Shown here: positions 44,963 to 52,560 of the stretch, piece after piece
How positions within the stretch are numbered: the first letter of the stretch is position 1
Layout: each line of letters begins with the position of its first letter
Assembly: GCF_009767585.1 (NCBI RefSeq)
Contig: NZ_WSNW01000001.1
Location: 1,704,090 to 1,768,089 of the forward strand
Direction: 5' to 3'
Origin: Coprobacillus cateniformis
GTDB lineage: Bacteria; Bacillota_I; Bacilli_A; Erysipelotrichales; Coprobacillaceae
DNA: 64,000 bases
Made by a program: the position numbers and the translations under genes
The notes under the pieces: model-generated
What the model saw: the letters and a program-made list of their open reading frames with translations, nothing else
Told to the model about the DNA's origin: nothing
Databases searched by the model: none

Positions 44963-45667
44963 ATGAATATTGAACAATTTATAAATGCATTACATGATAA
45001 AGGTATTTCTTTATCTGATTATCAATTAAAACAATTTGAAATTTACTACAATACATTAGTTGAATGGAATGAAAAAATGAATTTAACAGCTATTACCCAA
45101 AAAGAAGATGTTTATTTAAAACATTTCTATGATTCATTAACTATTTCATTTGATTATGATTTCAATAATCAAACTTTATGTGATATAGGAGCAGGAGCAG
45201 GTTTTCCTTCTATACCTCTTAAGATTGTTTATCCTGATTTGAAAATAACGATTGTAGATTCTTTAACCAAAAGAATAACTTTTTTAAATTATTTAACTCA
45301 GGTTCTCAAATTAAATAATGTGACTGCTGTGAGTGCAAGGGCAGAGGACTATGCCATTGGACATAGGGAAACATTTGATATTGTTACAGCAAGAGCTGTT
45401 GCAAGATTAAATATTCTAGATGAATTATGTTTACCTTTGGTAAGAATTGGTGGTCATTTTATAACCTTAAAAGGTTTAAAAGCAAAAGAAGAATTAAATG
45501 AAGCAAAACATGGTATAGATAAACTTGGTGGGAAAGTTATGAAAGAAACTCATTTTACACTCACTAATGAAAATGATCACAGATGTAATATATTCATTCA
45601 TAAAATAAAAGAAACACCCCAAAAGTATCCTAGACCATTTGGAAAAATAAAAAAGAAACCTCTATAA
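44963..45667 (+). CDS. rsmG: 16S rRNA (guanine527-N7)-methyltransferase
   Basis: 234 residues. The SAM-binding site is LCDIGAGAGFPSIPLKIVYPDLKITIVDSL, and the GidB motif follows in DIVTARAVARLNILDELCLPL. Methylates G527 in the 530 loop of 16S rRNA. In most Firmicutes noc follows directly; here a 1.2-kilocodon surface-protein gene stands between. Confidence 0.96.
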   Translation: MNIEQFINALHDKGISLSDYQLKQFEIYYNTLVEWNEKMNLTAITQKEDVYLKHFYDSLTISFDYDFNNQTLCDIGAGAGFPSIPLKIVYPDLKITIVDSLTKRITFLNYLTQVLKLNNVTAVSARAEDYAIGHRETFDIVTARAVARLNILDELCLPLVRIGGHFITLKGLKAKEELNEAKHGIDKLGGKVMKETHFTLTNENDHRCNIFIHKIKETPQKYPRPFGKIKKKPL

Positions 45668-45965
45668 ATAAGAGCAAAGTGCACCCCTTTATAAATTCAA
45701 GGAGGTGTTTTTTGTTATCTATAAATGATAAATGAATAAAAACATTGATAAATAGGATGTTTTTTTACAAATAATTACAAAAAATGTTAAAATATGGTAT
45801 AATGATAAAGAATAAGTTAAAGTTCGTAAAACTAGACATTAACGAACCTTCTTTTTATTTAAAAAATCATAAGTTCATACAAATATATTTGTTAAATTCA
45901 TAAGATAAGCAGAGTTTCTGCTTGTCTTTTTTTGTCTGCTTTAAAAGACATAGAAAGGAGAACTT
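45668..45965. other. Leader/intergenic region before the first surface protein
   Basis: It begins with the rsmG terminator (45682-45713: CACC-CCTT pairs with AAGG-AGGTG, then six T). A promoter TTACAA-17 bp-TATAAT lies at 45775-45803. The expected transcript then holds a hairpin GTTCGT/ACGAAC (about 45822-45846) followed by CTTCTTTTT, and a second, AAGCAGA/TCTGCTT (about 45908-45924), followed by GTCTTTTTTT. Two terminator-like hairpins in one leader suggest attenuation of the surface-protein gene. Confidence 0.45.
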
Positions 45966-46148
45966 ATGACTACGAATATGATATTAGAATTGTATCAAAG
46001 ATTAACCAGTTTTATTATATTTAAAATGATTCTTATTCTTTTGATTAAGATGAAACAAACAATTATATGCATACATGGAATTCATTTTCATAGCACAGTT
46101 GATTTAAGTGTCTATAAGAGTCGAGATGGACCTATGTTTGAAGTGTAG
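45966..46148 (+). CDS. Small open frame (60 codons), possible leader peptide
   Basis: ATG 45966 has a very good AAAGGAG site five bases upstream and lies in the leader of the surface-protein gene, which starts 36 bp after its stop. The product has a hydrophobic centre (LTSFIIFKMILILLIKM) and no recognised domain. It may be a leader peptide, a small membrane protein or chance; codon use gives no strong support. Confidence 0.3.
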   Translation: MTTNMILELYQRLTSFIIFKMILILLIKMKQTIICIHGIHFHSTVDLSVYKSRDGPMFEV

Positions 46149-46183
46149 AACCGCTAGATTTAAAGGAAGGAAAGGGAATGCAA

Positions 46184-49100
46184 ATGAAGAAAAAGAAAAA
46201 ACTCATTTTATTATTAACAATATGTTTTGGAATGTTCTTGAGTGTTACTGGAACTGTAAAAGCAGAAGATGGGGTAGAGGTTGGTAATTTTCGTATAGAT
46301 GGTGGACAGTTGAATGCTGACTACAGGTATGCATCTGGTGTATTGACTATACTAAGTGACCAAACATTAACAATAAAAAATAAGAATCCTGCTACAGCAA
46401 CAACAGACAGAATTGTTATTCCAGAAAATGTAAAAGCAAATTTAATATTTGCTGGAGTTAATATTAAGACAAGCGCAAATAGTCCATTTACATTAACTCC
46501 AGATGCAAATGGAGATGGAAAAGGGGCAATGGCTCATATTATATTGGCAGATAGTACAACGAATAAACTTGTTTCAGGGGCAGCGCGCTATCCTGGATTA
46601 CGTTGTGGAGAAACAACAACGTTATACATAGATGATTCAATTGTTAATAAGGATATAAATGGAAATGATATCATTCCAGAATTAGGAAGGATTCCATATG
46701 ATGTGACATTGTTAAATGGAACACAATTAAAAAAAGGTGATCGTCTCACTCTATTAGACAGTCCCCATGCTGGGACACTCACTGTTACTGGAAATACCTT
46801 TGCTGCAGGAATAGGCGGTGGAGATGCAGAAAATGGTGGATATATTAATATTAATGGTGGAATTGTTAATGCGACAACTTCAACTGGCTCTACAACCTCT
46901 GATGGAGGAAGTGGTATAGGCGGTGGAAGTCGAGGAACTGGTGGAAATATAACAATTAATGGTGGTGTTATAACGGCTAAAGGTGCATATCATGCTGCTG
47001 GAGTTGGTGGTGGGTATCATACCGCATCAACCCCTGCAGTATCTGCGATTTCTCCTGCTGTTGTCAATTCTAATACTGGTAAAGGTAAAAGTGGCAATAT
47101 AACAATTAATGGTGGATTAACTTATTCTAATGGTGGAACCCATGGTGATGCTTTTGGGGATGGGTGTTACAGTTATTCAGATTCAACTGAGTATAAAATT
47201 ATCATGACTGGTGGTACAGTTATTCCAAACGCACCAAGTAGTAGATTTCATTTAGGTGGATCACAGGCTAATGTTTTTGTTTTAGGTGGTTCTTTAAAAG
47301 CAGAGAGATTTAAAAGTATTGAAGGAACAGTTGCTTATGGAGATATGGAAAAATCTACAAAAGTCTTTATGACAAAGATTTCTTTAAGTAGTTGGGGAAC
47401 AAATAAGGTTGGAACAACACTTGTTGATAATATGGATATGAAGATAAATGGAATAGACTATAATTATGGTATTCCTTCATATACTGATGATGCTGGTATT
47501 CTTTATTTTTGGCTACCTGATACAAATGTAGGGTCAGAAGTCAGTATTGATCTTGATGTTATTGATAAGTCTTCAGGAGGTACTCTTAATACTGATACAT
47601 TTTTTGCTAAAGATGTTGGAACTCCAGGTAATGTTTTTTTGAAACAATATGTTAATTTTGATATTGATGGACTCTCTCACGGACTTATAACAAAAAGATA
47701 TGATGGGAAAGGGTTAGATGATAATCAGATTAAAAATGCAGTTGCAGCACTTAATATTCCAACAACAATACCATTAGGTGGTTCATTGAGTGATGCTTCT
47801 AAGCTGGCAATTAGTTCTCAGCTTTTAAAAGATGATGGTATCACACCTGAAGAAAATGCAGAGATTGTTTCTGGAAGCAATGCAGGTGGGGGAAAACACC
47901 AACTGATCATTACATCTACACAATATGCAGATTCTACTGTTCAAGGATTTAAAGATGCTTATTGGGGACATAGAACTTATTTCAAATATGCTGAAATTAC
48001 GCCAGCAGATACAAAATCAGAATTAACAATAGATGGGTTGAGTGAACAACCAGATATATTTAGACCAGATCAGATAGTTACATTGAAAGCAAAAGTCTCT
48101 CCAGCTGATGGAGAAGGTATTGACTGTGCTTCACCTGAGGGGTATGTGCAATTCTATATTAATGGTAGAAAATATGGAAATCCTGTCAAATTAGTAACTC
48201 ATACTAAGGATGATCCATCTGAATATAATTATAGTACTGCTTCAATTGACTGGAAAGATGTGGATAAAAGTTATTGTGTACCAGGGACAAGACAAACTGT
48301 TACAATAGAATATATTGGAGAAGACAGAAACTATAATAAAGGAAGTACTGACGAGACAATACTTAAGATAGACAATCTTAATATAGATGTTGATGGGGAT
48401 GGAACTCCAGATATCAATATTGATACAAATAATGATGGAACTCCAGATATTAATATTGATACAGATAATGACTGGGAACCAAATATTAATATTGATACAG
48501 ACAACACAGGAGTATGGAAGCCAAGCAGTGAAGGTGGAAATAAAGATGGAATATGGAAACCAGATACCAATATGGATATAAAAGGAGATGGTCATTCAGA
48601 AGAGAGTTACTATCGTCCAGCGATTGATATAGATGGTGATGGTATAGATGATAATTGGAAGCCAAACATAAATGTAGAATATGGAGAGGACAATTTCCAT
48701 TATGATACATATAATCCAAATATTAATATCGATACAGATGGAGATGGAACTCCTGATATTAACATCGATATAGATGGAGATGGAGTCCCAGATGTCAATA
48801 TTGATACGAATGGTGATAATAATCCAGATGTGAATGTGGATGTTGATGGAGATGGTATACCAGACATTAACATTGATACAGATGGAGATGGCAAACCAGA
48901 TATCAATATTGATAGAAATGGTGATAAGATACCAAATGTCAATATCGACACAGATAATACAGGCAATTGGAAACCAAGTAGTGAAGGTGGAAATAAAGAT
49001 GGAATATGGAAACCAGACACAAATATTGATACAAAAGGTAGTGGTAAAGGTGATGTTGACTACTATCGTCCAGCTATTGATAAAGATAGAGATGGTGTAG

Positions 49101-49909
49101 ATGATAACTGGAAACCAAATACTAATGTCAGTATAGAAGACTTAGAATATGATACACATAATCCTAATATCAATATTGATATAGATGGAGATAGCAAACC
49201 AGACATTAACATTGATACAGATGGAGATGGAATCCCAGATATCAATATTGATACAAATGGTGATAATAAACCAGATGTCAATATTGATACAAATGGAGAT
49301 AGAAAACCAGATACAAATATTGATATAGATGGAGATGGAAAACCAGACATTAATATTGATACAAATGGAAATGGGAAGCCAGATATGAATATTGATACGA
49401 ATGGAGATGGAAAACCGGATATAAATATTGATATAGATGGAGATGGAAAACCAGACATTAATATTGATACAAATGGAGATGGGATACCTGATATTAATAT
49501 AGATATTAATGGAGATAGTCATCCAGATATCAATATCGACACAGATAATACAGGAACATGGAAACCAAGCACTGAGGGTGGAAACTCAGATGGAATATGG
49601 AAACCAGATACAAACATAGATACAGATGGTGACGGTAAAGCAGATTCAAAAGACTATCGTCCAGCTGTTGATAAGGATGGAGATGGTGTTGATGATTACT
49701 GGAAACCAGAAAAAATTGTTGAAATAGGTGATATCAAATATGGTACAGGTAATCCTTTGATTAAAATTCAAGTCAATGAAAAACCAATCACATCAAAACC
49801 AGAACAAATTAAGACAGGTGACGATAACTTTGTCTTAGGCTATTGCATATTGATTTCATTAAGTTTAATGGCAATGATATATTATAAAAGAAATAAAAAA
49901 GTAATATAA
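46184..49909 (+). CDS. Large surface protein: beta-helix region, acidic Ca-binding-type repeats, KTGD-type anchor
   Basis: About 1,241 residues. A signal peptide (KKKKKLILLLTICFGMFLSV, cut near VKA-ED) is followed by a carbohydrate-binding-type beta-helix region with GIGGG and GNITINGGVITA repeats (about 60-420), a bacterial Ig-like stretch (about 600-730), then a highly acidic array of 12-residue units of the type D-T-D-G-D-G-x-P-D-I-N-I (about 735-1175), like thrombospondin type 3 calcium loops. The C-terminus is KTGDD, a hydrophobic segment (FVLGYCILISLSLMAMIYY) and KRNKK: a sortase-type anchor without classical LPXTG. ATG 46184 has GGAAGGAAAGGG upstream; ATG 46178 is a little close. It splits the usual rsmG-noc pair. 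Confidence 0.88.
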   Translation: MKKKKKLILLLTICFGMFLSVTGTVKAEDGVEVGNFRIDGGQLNADYRYASGVLTILSDQTLTIKNKNPATATTDRIVIPENVKANLIFAGVNIKTSANSPFTLTPDANGDGKGAMAHIILADSTTNKLVSGAARYPGLRCGETTTLYIDDSIVNKDINGNDIIPELGRIPYDVTLLNGTQLKKGDRLTLLDSPHAGTLTVTGNTFAAGIGGGDAENGGYININGGIVNATTSTGSTTSDGGSGIGGGSRGTGGNITINGGVITAKGAYHAAGVGGGYHTASTPAVSAISPAVVNSNTGKGKSGNITINGGLTYSNGGTHGDAFGDGCYSYSDSTEYKIIMTGGTVIPNAPSSRFHLGGSQANVFVLGGSLKAERFKSIEGTVAYGDMEKSTKVFMTKISLSSWGTNKVGTTLVDNMDMKINGIDYNYGIPSYTDDAGILYFWLPDTNVGSEVSIDLDVIDKSSGGTLNTDTFFAKDVGTPGNVFLKQYVNFDIDGLSHGLITKRYDGKGLDDNQIKNAVAALNIPTTIPLGGSLSDASKLAISSQLLKDDGITPEENAEIVSGSNAGGGKHQLIITSTQYADSTVQGFKDAYWGHRTYFKYAEITPADTKSELTIDGLSEQPDIFRPDQIVTLKAKVSPADGEGIDCASPEGYVQFYINGRKYGNPVKLVTHTKDDPSEYNYSTASIDWKDVDKSYCVPGTRQTVTIEYIGEDRNYNKGSTDETILKIDNLNIDVDGDGTPDINIDTNNDGTPDINIDTDNDWEPNINIDTDNTGVWKPSSEGGNKDGIWKPDTNMDIKGDGHSEESYYRPAIDIDGDGIDDNWKPNINVEYGEDNFHYDTYNPNINIDTDGDGTPDINIDIDGDGVPDVNIDTNGDNNPDVNVDVDGDGIPDINIDTDGDGKPDINIDRNGDKIPNVNIDTDNTGNWKPSSEGGNKDGIWKPDTNIDTKGSGKGDVDYYRPAIDKDRDGVDDNWKPNTNVSIEDLEYDTHNPNINIDIDGDSKPDINIDTDGDGIPDINIDTNGDNKPDVNIDTNGDRKPDTNIDIDGDGKPDINIDTNGNGKPDMNIDTNGDGKPDINIDIDGDGKPDINIDTNGDGIPDINIDINGDSHPDINIDTDNTGTWKPSTEGGNSDGIWKPDTNIDTDGDGKADSKDYRPAVDKDGDGVDDYWKPEKIVEIGDIKYGTGNPLIKIQVNEKPITSKPEQIKTGDDNFVLGYCILISLSLMAMIYYKRNKKVI
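48385..49690 (+). repeat. Nested repeat array in the surface protein
   Basis: 36-bp units (12 residues) occur in three runs of 3, 6 and 10, each closed by a DTDNTG-x-WKP cap and a spacer module (EGG-N-x-DGIWKPDTN ... YRPA-D-DGDG-DD-WKP). The module itself therefore occurs three times, at about 48493, 48952 and 49546. Reading frames on the other strand here are side effects of the repeat. Confidence 0.85.
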
Positions 49910-50269
49910 AATAAAAATCAGGAAGTCAAAAAATGTGGCTTACCTGATTTTTACTTTATAATGATTATATATTGATTACAAATGTTAGCTTTGTGATTTC
50001 TTAAGCGTGTTATCATCAAATTAATATGAACTTGTGCTATAATGTGTCAATAAAACGAAAGTTTGGAAAGAGTTAGTATTGAATATTTAAAGATAATGTA
50101 TTCATATATACAATGGATGACATTATAGTTATAACTATTTATTTTTTTAAATAGAGAAGAAAAAACAGTGTGTAAAAAGGGGAGTTTTCTTTTGCAATAT
50201 CAGAAAGATGACTTTTGTTTTATGCCGAATAATGTTATAATATAAAACATATTGTGAGGAGTGAACTGA
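49910..50269. other. Intergenic region before noc
   Basis: It begins with a terminator (AAATCAGG 49915-49922 / CCTGATTT 49943-49950, T-run). An extended -10 TGCTATAAT is at 50035-50043 and a second TATAAT at 50236-50241, the latter 29 bp before the noc start. I see no gene between. Confidence 0.45.
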
Positions 50270-51037
50270 GTGAAAGAACCAATGTATAAATTTATTGATA
50301 TTCATGATATTGAAGCTAATGAAAAACAACCAAGAACACATTTTGAAAAAGAAAAGATACAGGAATTATCTGTATCAATTCAACAAAATGGGTTATTACA
50401 ACCAATTGTTGTTAGACCATACAATGGTAAATATCAAATTGTTGTTGGTGAAAGACGATTTCGAGCATGTAAATTAGCTGGACTTGAGGAAGTTCCTTGT
50501 ATGGTCCAAGAATATAATGAAGATCAAACAGCAACTGCCGCATTAGTTGAGAACATACAAAGAGAAAATTTATCTCCTATAGAAGAAGCTTTAGCATATC
50601 AACAATTATTAGATACGCAAGATATAACACAAGAACAATTAGCTGAAAAAGTAGGAAAGAAACAATCTACAATTGCTAATAAATTAAGATTATTACAATT
50701 ACCAATGACTGTTCAAGAGGCAGTAAGAAGAAAAGATATTACTGAACGTCATGCAAGAGCGCTTTTAAGATTAGATTCAACAGCTAAACAAAATAATATG
50801 TTAAGAGAAATTATGGCTAAAGGTTTAAATGTTGAACAAACTGAGCAAAAAATTAAAGCAAAAATTGAACCTAAAAAACAAAAACCAAAAGCAAAAAGTA
50901 TTTCCCAAAATCTAAAAATTGCTATGAATACTTTAGATCAAGCAATTCAAATGGTACAACAAGCTGGTGTTAATACACATGTAGATATTCAAGAAACAGA
51001 TGATGAAGTTGTTTATACAATTAAAATGAAGAAATAA
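50270..51037 (+). CDS. noc: Nucleoid occlusion protein Noc (ParB-type CTPase)
   Basis: 255 residues from GTG 50270 (AGGAG eight bases upstream). The ParB/CTP-binding motif is VVGERRFRACKLAGLEEVP, followed by ALVENIQRENLSPIEEA and the DNA-binding helix-turn-helix TQEQLAEKVGKKQSTIANKLRLLQLP. The KKQSTIANKLRLL form and ITERHARALL fit Noc and not Spo0J. The basic amphipathic N-terminal helix that anchors Bacillus Noc to the membrane appears missing: the protein starts directly at the ParB fold. No soj or spo0J gene follows; a recombinase gene does. Confidence 0.87.
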   Translation: MKEPMYKFIDIHDIEANEKQPRTHFEKEKIQELSVSIQQNGLLQPIVVRPYNGKYQIVVGERRFRACKLAGLEEVPCMVQEYNEDQTATAALVENIQRENLSPIEEALAYQQLLDTQDITQEQLAEKVGKKQSTIANKLRLLQLPMTVQEAVRRKDITERHARALLRLDSTAKQNNMLREIMAKGLNVEQTEQKIKAKIEPKKQKPKAKSISQNLKIAMNTLDQAIQMVQQAGVNTHVDIQETDDEVVYTIKMKK

Positions 51038-51066
51038 AAAAAGTAATGCAAAGGCGTTACTTTTTT
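51036..51066 (+). terminator. Rho-independent terminator after noc
   Basis: AAAAAAGTAA (51037-51046) / TTACTTTTTT (51057-51066), 10-nt loop. Confidence 0.75.
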
Positions 51067-51096
51067 GTTATTCAGTCTTTTTTTCAATTGATATAA

Positions 51097-51130
51097 CCTT
51101 ATCAATGTAAGGAATTACCAAATATTACCA
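51097..51130 (+). promoter_or_regulatory. Possible regulatory repeats upstream of the recombinase
   Basis: An inverted repeat CCTTA/TAAGG (51097-51112) is followed by two direct copies of ATTACCA (51114-51120 and 51124-51130) one helical turn apart. TATAAT is at 51160-51165. This may bind a regulator of the recombinase. Confidence 0.35.
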
Positions 51131-51197
51131 GGAGAATATTTGAATTAACTATGCTAAAATATAATAAAGAAAATAAGAAAGTTAATGAGGATTATTT

Positions 51198-52049
51198 ATG
51201 AGAAAAGAGACAATAACATTAAAAAACATAGAGAGTTTTAAAACAGAATTAATAGAGGAAGAAAAAAGTACAGCAACTATAAATAAATATATAAGAGATA
51301 TCCAAACTTTTTATAATTACCTTCAAGAAGATAAAACAATAACTAAAGAATGTGTTGTATCATATAAATTAAAACTAGCTAAAGAGTATAGACCAAGAAG
51401 TGTGAATAGTATGCTTGTTGCTTTAAATAGGTTTTTTGTTTTTCTAAATATTCCTGAATGTCAGGTTAAACTAAATAAAATTCAAAAAAGTGTTTTTGGT
51501 GACGATAATAAGGAAATGACCAAAGAAGAATATAAAAGGCTATTATTTGCAGCGAAGTCAAAAAATAATGAGAGACTATACATGATTATTCAAACGATAT
51601 GTGCAACAGGAATACGTGTAAGTGAACATAAATACATAACAGTAGACGCTTTAAAAAAGGGAAGAGCAGTCATTATTAACAAAGGAAAGGTAAGAGAAAT
51701 CATTTTACCCATTGAATTAAAGAGATTGTTACTAAATTATTGTAAAAAACAAAATATTAAATGTGGACCAATATTTGTTACGAAAGGTGGAAAGCCAATG
51801 GATCGTAGCAATATATGGAGTAGTATGAAATCGCTATGTGAAGATGCAAGGGTAGATAGCCAAAAAGTCTTTCCACATAATTTAAGACATTTATTTGCAA
51901 TTACATATTATCAACTAGAAAAGGATTTAGACACTCTTGCTTCTCTATTAGGACACACGTCTATAGATACAACAAGAATTTACACAATGAAGAGTGGTAA
52001 AAATTGCTTGCGTTCATTATCAAAGATGAATTTATGCATAAATGACTAG
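51198..52049 (+). CDS. Tyrosine recombinase, probable DNA invertase of the adjacent switch
   Basis: 283 residues. It has an N-terminal SAM-like core-binding domain (about 10-85; STATINKYIRDIQTFYNYL) and a catalytic domain with the full set: Arg in CATGIRVSEH, Lys in INKGKVREIILP, His-x-x-Arg in PHNLRHLFAI, His in LLGHTSIDTTR and nucleophile Tyr in RIYTMKSG. The compact size, like XerC/XerD, and lack of phage genes argue against a prophage integrase. Two perfect inverted core-type sites begin 13 bp after its stop, so it most likely flips the segment between them. It has its own ribosome site (GAGGATTATTT) and probably its own promoter. Confidence 0.93.
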   Translation: MRKETITLKNIESFKTELIEEEKSTATINKYIRDIQTFYNYLQEDKTITKECVVSYKLKLAKEYRPRSVNSMLVALNRFFVFLNIPECQVKLNKIQKSVFGDDNKEMTKEEYKRLLFAAKSKNNERLYMIIQTICATGIRVSEHKYITVDALKKGRAVIINKGKVREIILPIELKRLLLNYCKKQNIKCGPIFVTKGGKPMDRSNIWSSMKSLCEDARVDSQKVFPHNLRHLFAITYYQLEKDLDTLASLLGHTSIDTTRIYTMKSGKNCLRSLSKMNLCIND

Positions 52050-52062
52050 TACATAAGAAAAC

Positions 52063-52088
52063 TACTACATAATTGTTATTATGTAGTA
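52063..52088 (+). repeat. Inverted repeat, left (putative recombination site)
   Basis: A 26-bp site made of arms TACTACATAA and TTATGTAGTA around the 6-bp spacer TTGTTA. It is an exact reverse complement of 52282-52307. The palindrome extends to 52061-52090. Confidence 0.9.
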
Positions 52089-52120
52089 GTTACTATTTTA
52101 TATTGTGTTTTTACTCTTAC

Positions 52121-52149
52121 ATTATAGGTCAAAATGTAAAGGTTTTCAA
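52121..52149 (-). promoter_or_regulatory. Promoter inside the invertible segment, now pointing away from the surface gene
   Basis: On the minus strand TTGAAA (52149-52144), exactly 17 bp, TATAAT (52126-52121). In the present orientation it would give an RNA antisense to the end of the recombinase gene. Confidence 0.75.
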
Positions 52150-52232
52150 GACGTTGGAGGGATAATCAAGTGGATATTCTTAAATTTTTCCAATTTATAC
52201 CAATATTTTTATACAATAAAAATATATTAATC

Positions 52233-52275
52233 AAAAAAGAAATTTTTTCAAGTTACAAAAAATTTCTTTTTTTTT
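52233..52275 (+). terminator. Terminator hairpin in the invertible segment
   Basis: Perfect 16-bp arms (52233-52248 and 52257-52272), mostly A and T with one G-C pair, loop CAAGTTAC, then T-run. Low GC makes it weaker than usual, but the stem is long. Confidence 0.65.
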
Positions 52276-52281
52276 GAACAT

Positions 52282-52307
52282 TACTACATAATAACAATTA
52301 TGTAGTA
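52282..52307 (-). repeat. Inverted repeat, right (putative recombination site)
   Basis: Same arms as the left site with spacer TAACAA, the reverse complement of the left spacer. This opposite spacer direction predicts inversion, not deletion. Confidence 0.9.
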
Positions 52308-52560
52308 AATGGATTCAGTAAATTATGAGAACTCTTAATGACTTTATCATGATTAAATTGTAATAGGATAACTATGAATTGAATATGTGATATTTTGTTA
52401 TAAAATGTCACATTAACATCAAGAATGTAGAATCTAAAGTGATAAAGTTCACTGAATTTATATGAAGATTATTTTAAGGACATAGTTATCGTTTTAATTC
52501 AAGAGTTGCTCTATGTCTTTTTGCGCTTAAAAAGTTATATACACTTGGGAGGTCAAAATC
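52308..52560 (+). promoter_or_regulatory. Structured leader of the giant surface-protein gene
   Basis: Long-range pairs ATTCAGT (52313-52319)/ACTGAAT (52451-52457) and ACTTTATC (52341-52348)/GATAAAGT (52441-52448) enclose a hairpin TGTGATATTTT/AAAATGTCACA (52386-52412). Then comes a terminator-like hairpin GACATAG (52479-52485)/CTATGTC (52511-52517) with TTTTT. A fallback promoter TTGAAT-16 bp-TAAAAT (52379-52406) is possible. The ribosome site GGGAGG (52547-52552) lies 8 bp before the ATG. Confidence 0.5.

Larger units (their letters stand above)
52089..52281. other. Invertible segment (193 bp) carrying promoter and terminator
   Basis: It lies between the two inverted sites. It contains a leftward promoter (52121-52149) and, at the right, a hairpin terminator (52233-52275). 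In this orientation rightward transcription is blocked. After inversion the promoter would face the giant surface gene and the hairpin would lie behind it. Confidence 0.8.

Noticed and set aside
48242..49522. Several open frames on both strands across the acidic repeat array
   Set aside because: They arise because a 36-bp repeat that is free of stops in several frames is copied many times. They have no ribosome sites and encode low-complexity I/S/N peptides.
48385..49690. CRISPR-like regular repeats
   Set aside because: Period 36 bp with no spacers, fully in frame with a secreted protein, and units vary mostly at the codon level.
50270..51037. Chromosome-partitioning ParB (Spo0J)
   Set aside because: The helix-turn-helix segment KKQSTIANKLRLL and position after mnmG-rsmG fit Noc better, and no ParA gene accompanies it.
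51198..52049. Prophage or integrative-element integrase
   Set aside because: No phage, conjugation or tRNA attachment-site features are near; the inverted sites and downstream surface gene fit an invertase better.
52061..52090. Left inverted repeat as simply the recombinase terminator
   Set aside because: It is a hairpin but has no T-run, and the exact 26-bp reverse copy 220 bp away with a mirrored spacer is better explained as a recombination site. It may still slow transcription.
52121..52281. A rightward promoter in the invertible segment in the present orientation
   Set aside because: TATACA/TACAAT near 52210 has no usable -35, and any start there would meet the 52233-52275 hairpin.
52308..52522. 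Known c-di-GMP (GEMM), T-box or other standard riboswitch in the leader
   Set aside because: I could not find the conserved sequence blocks of these classes; only the general layout is riboswitch-like.
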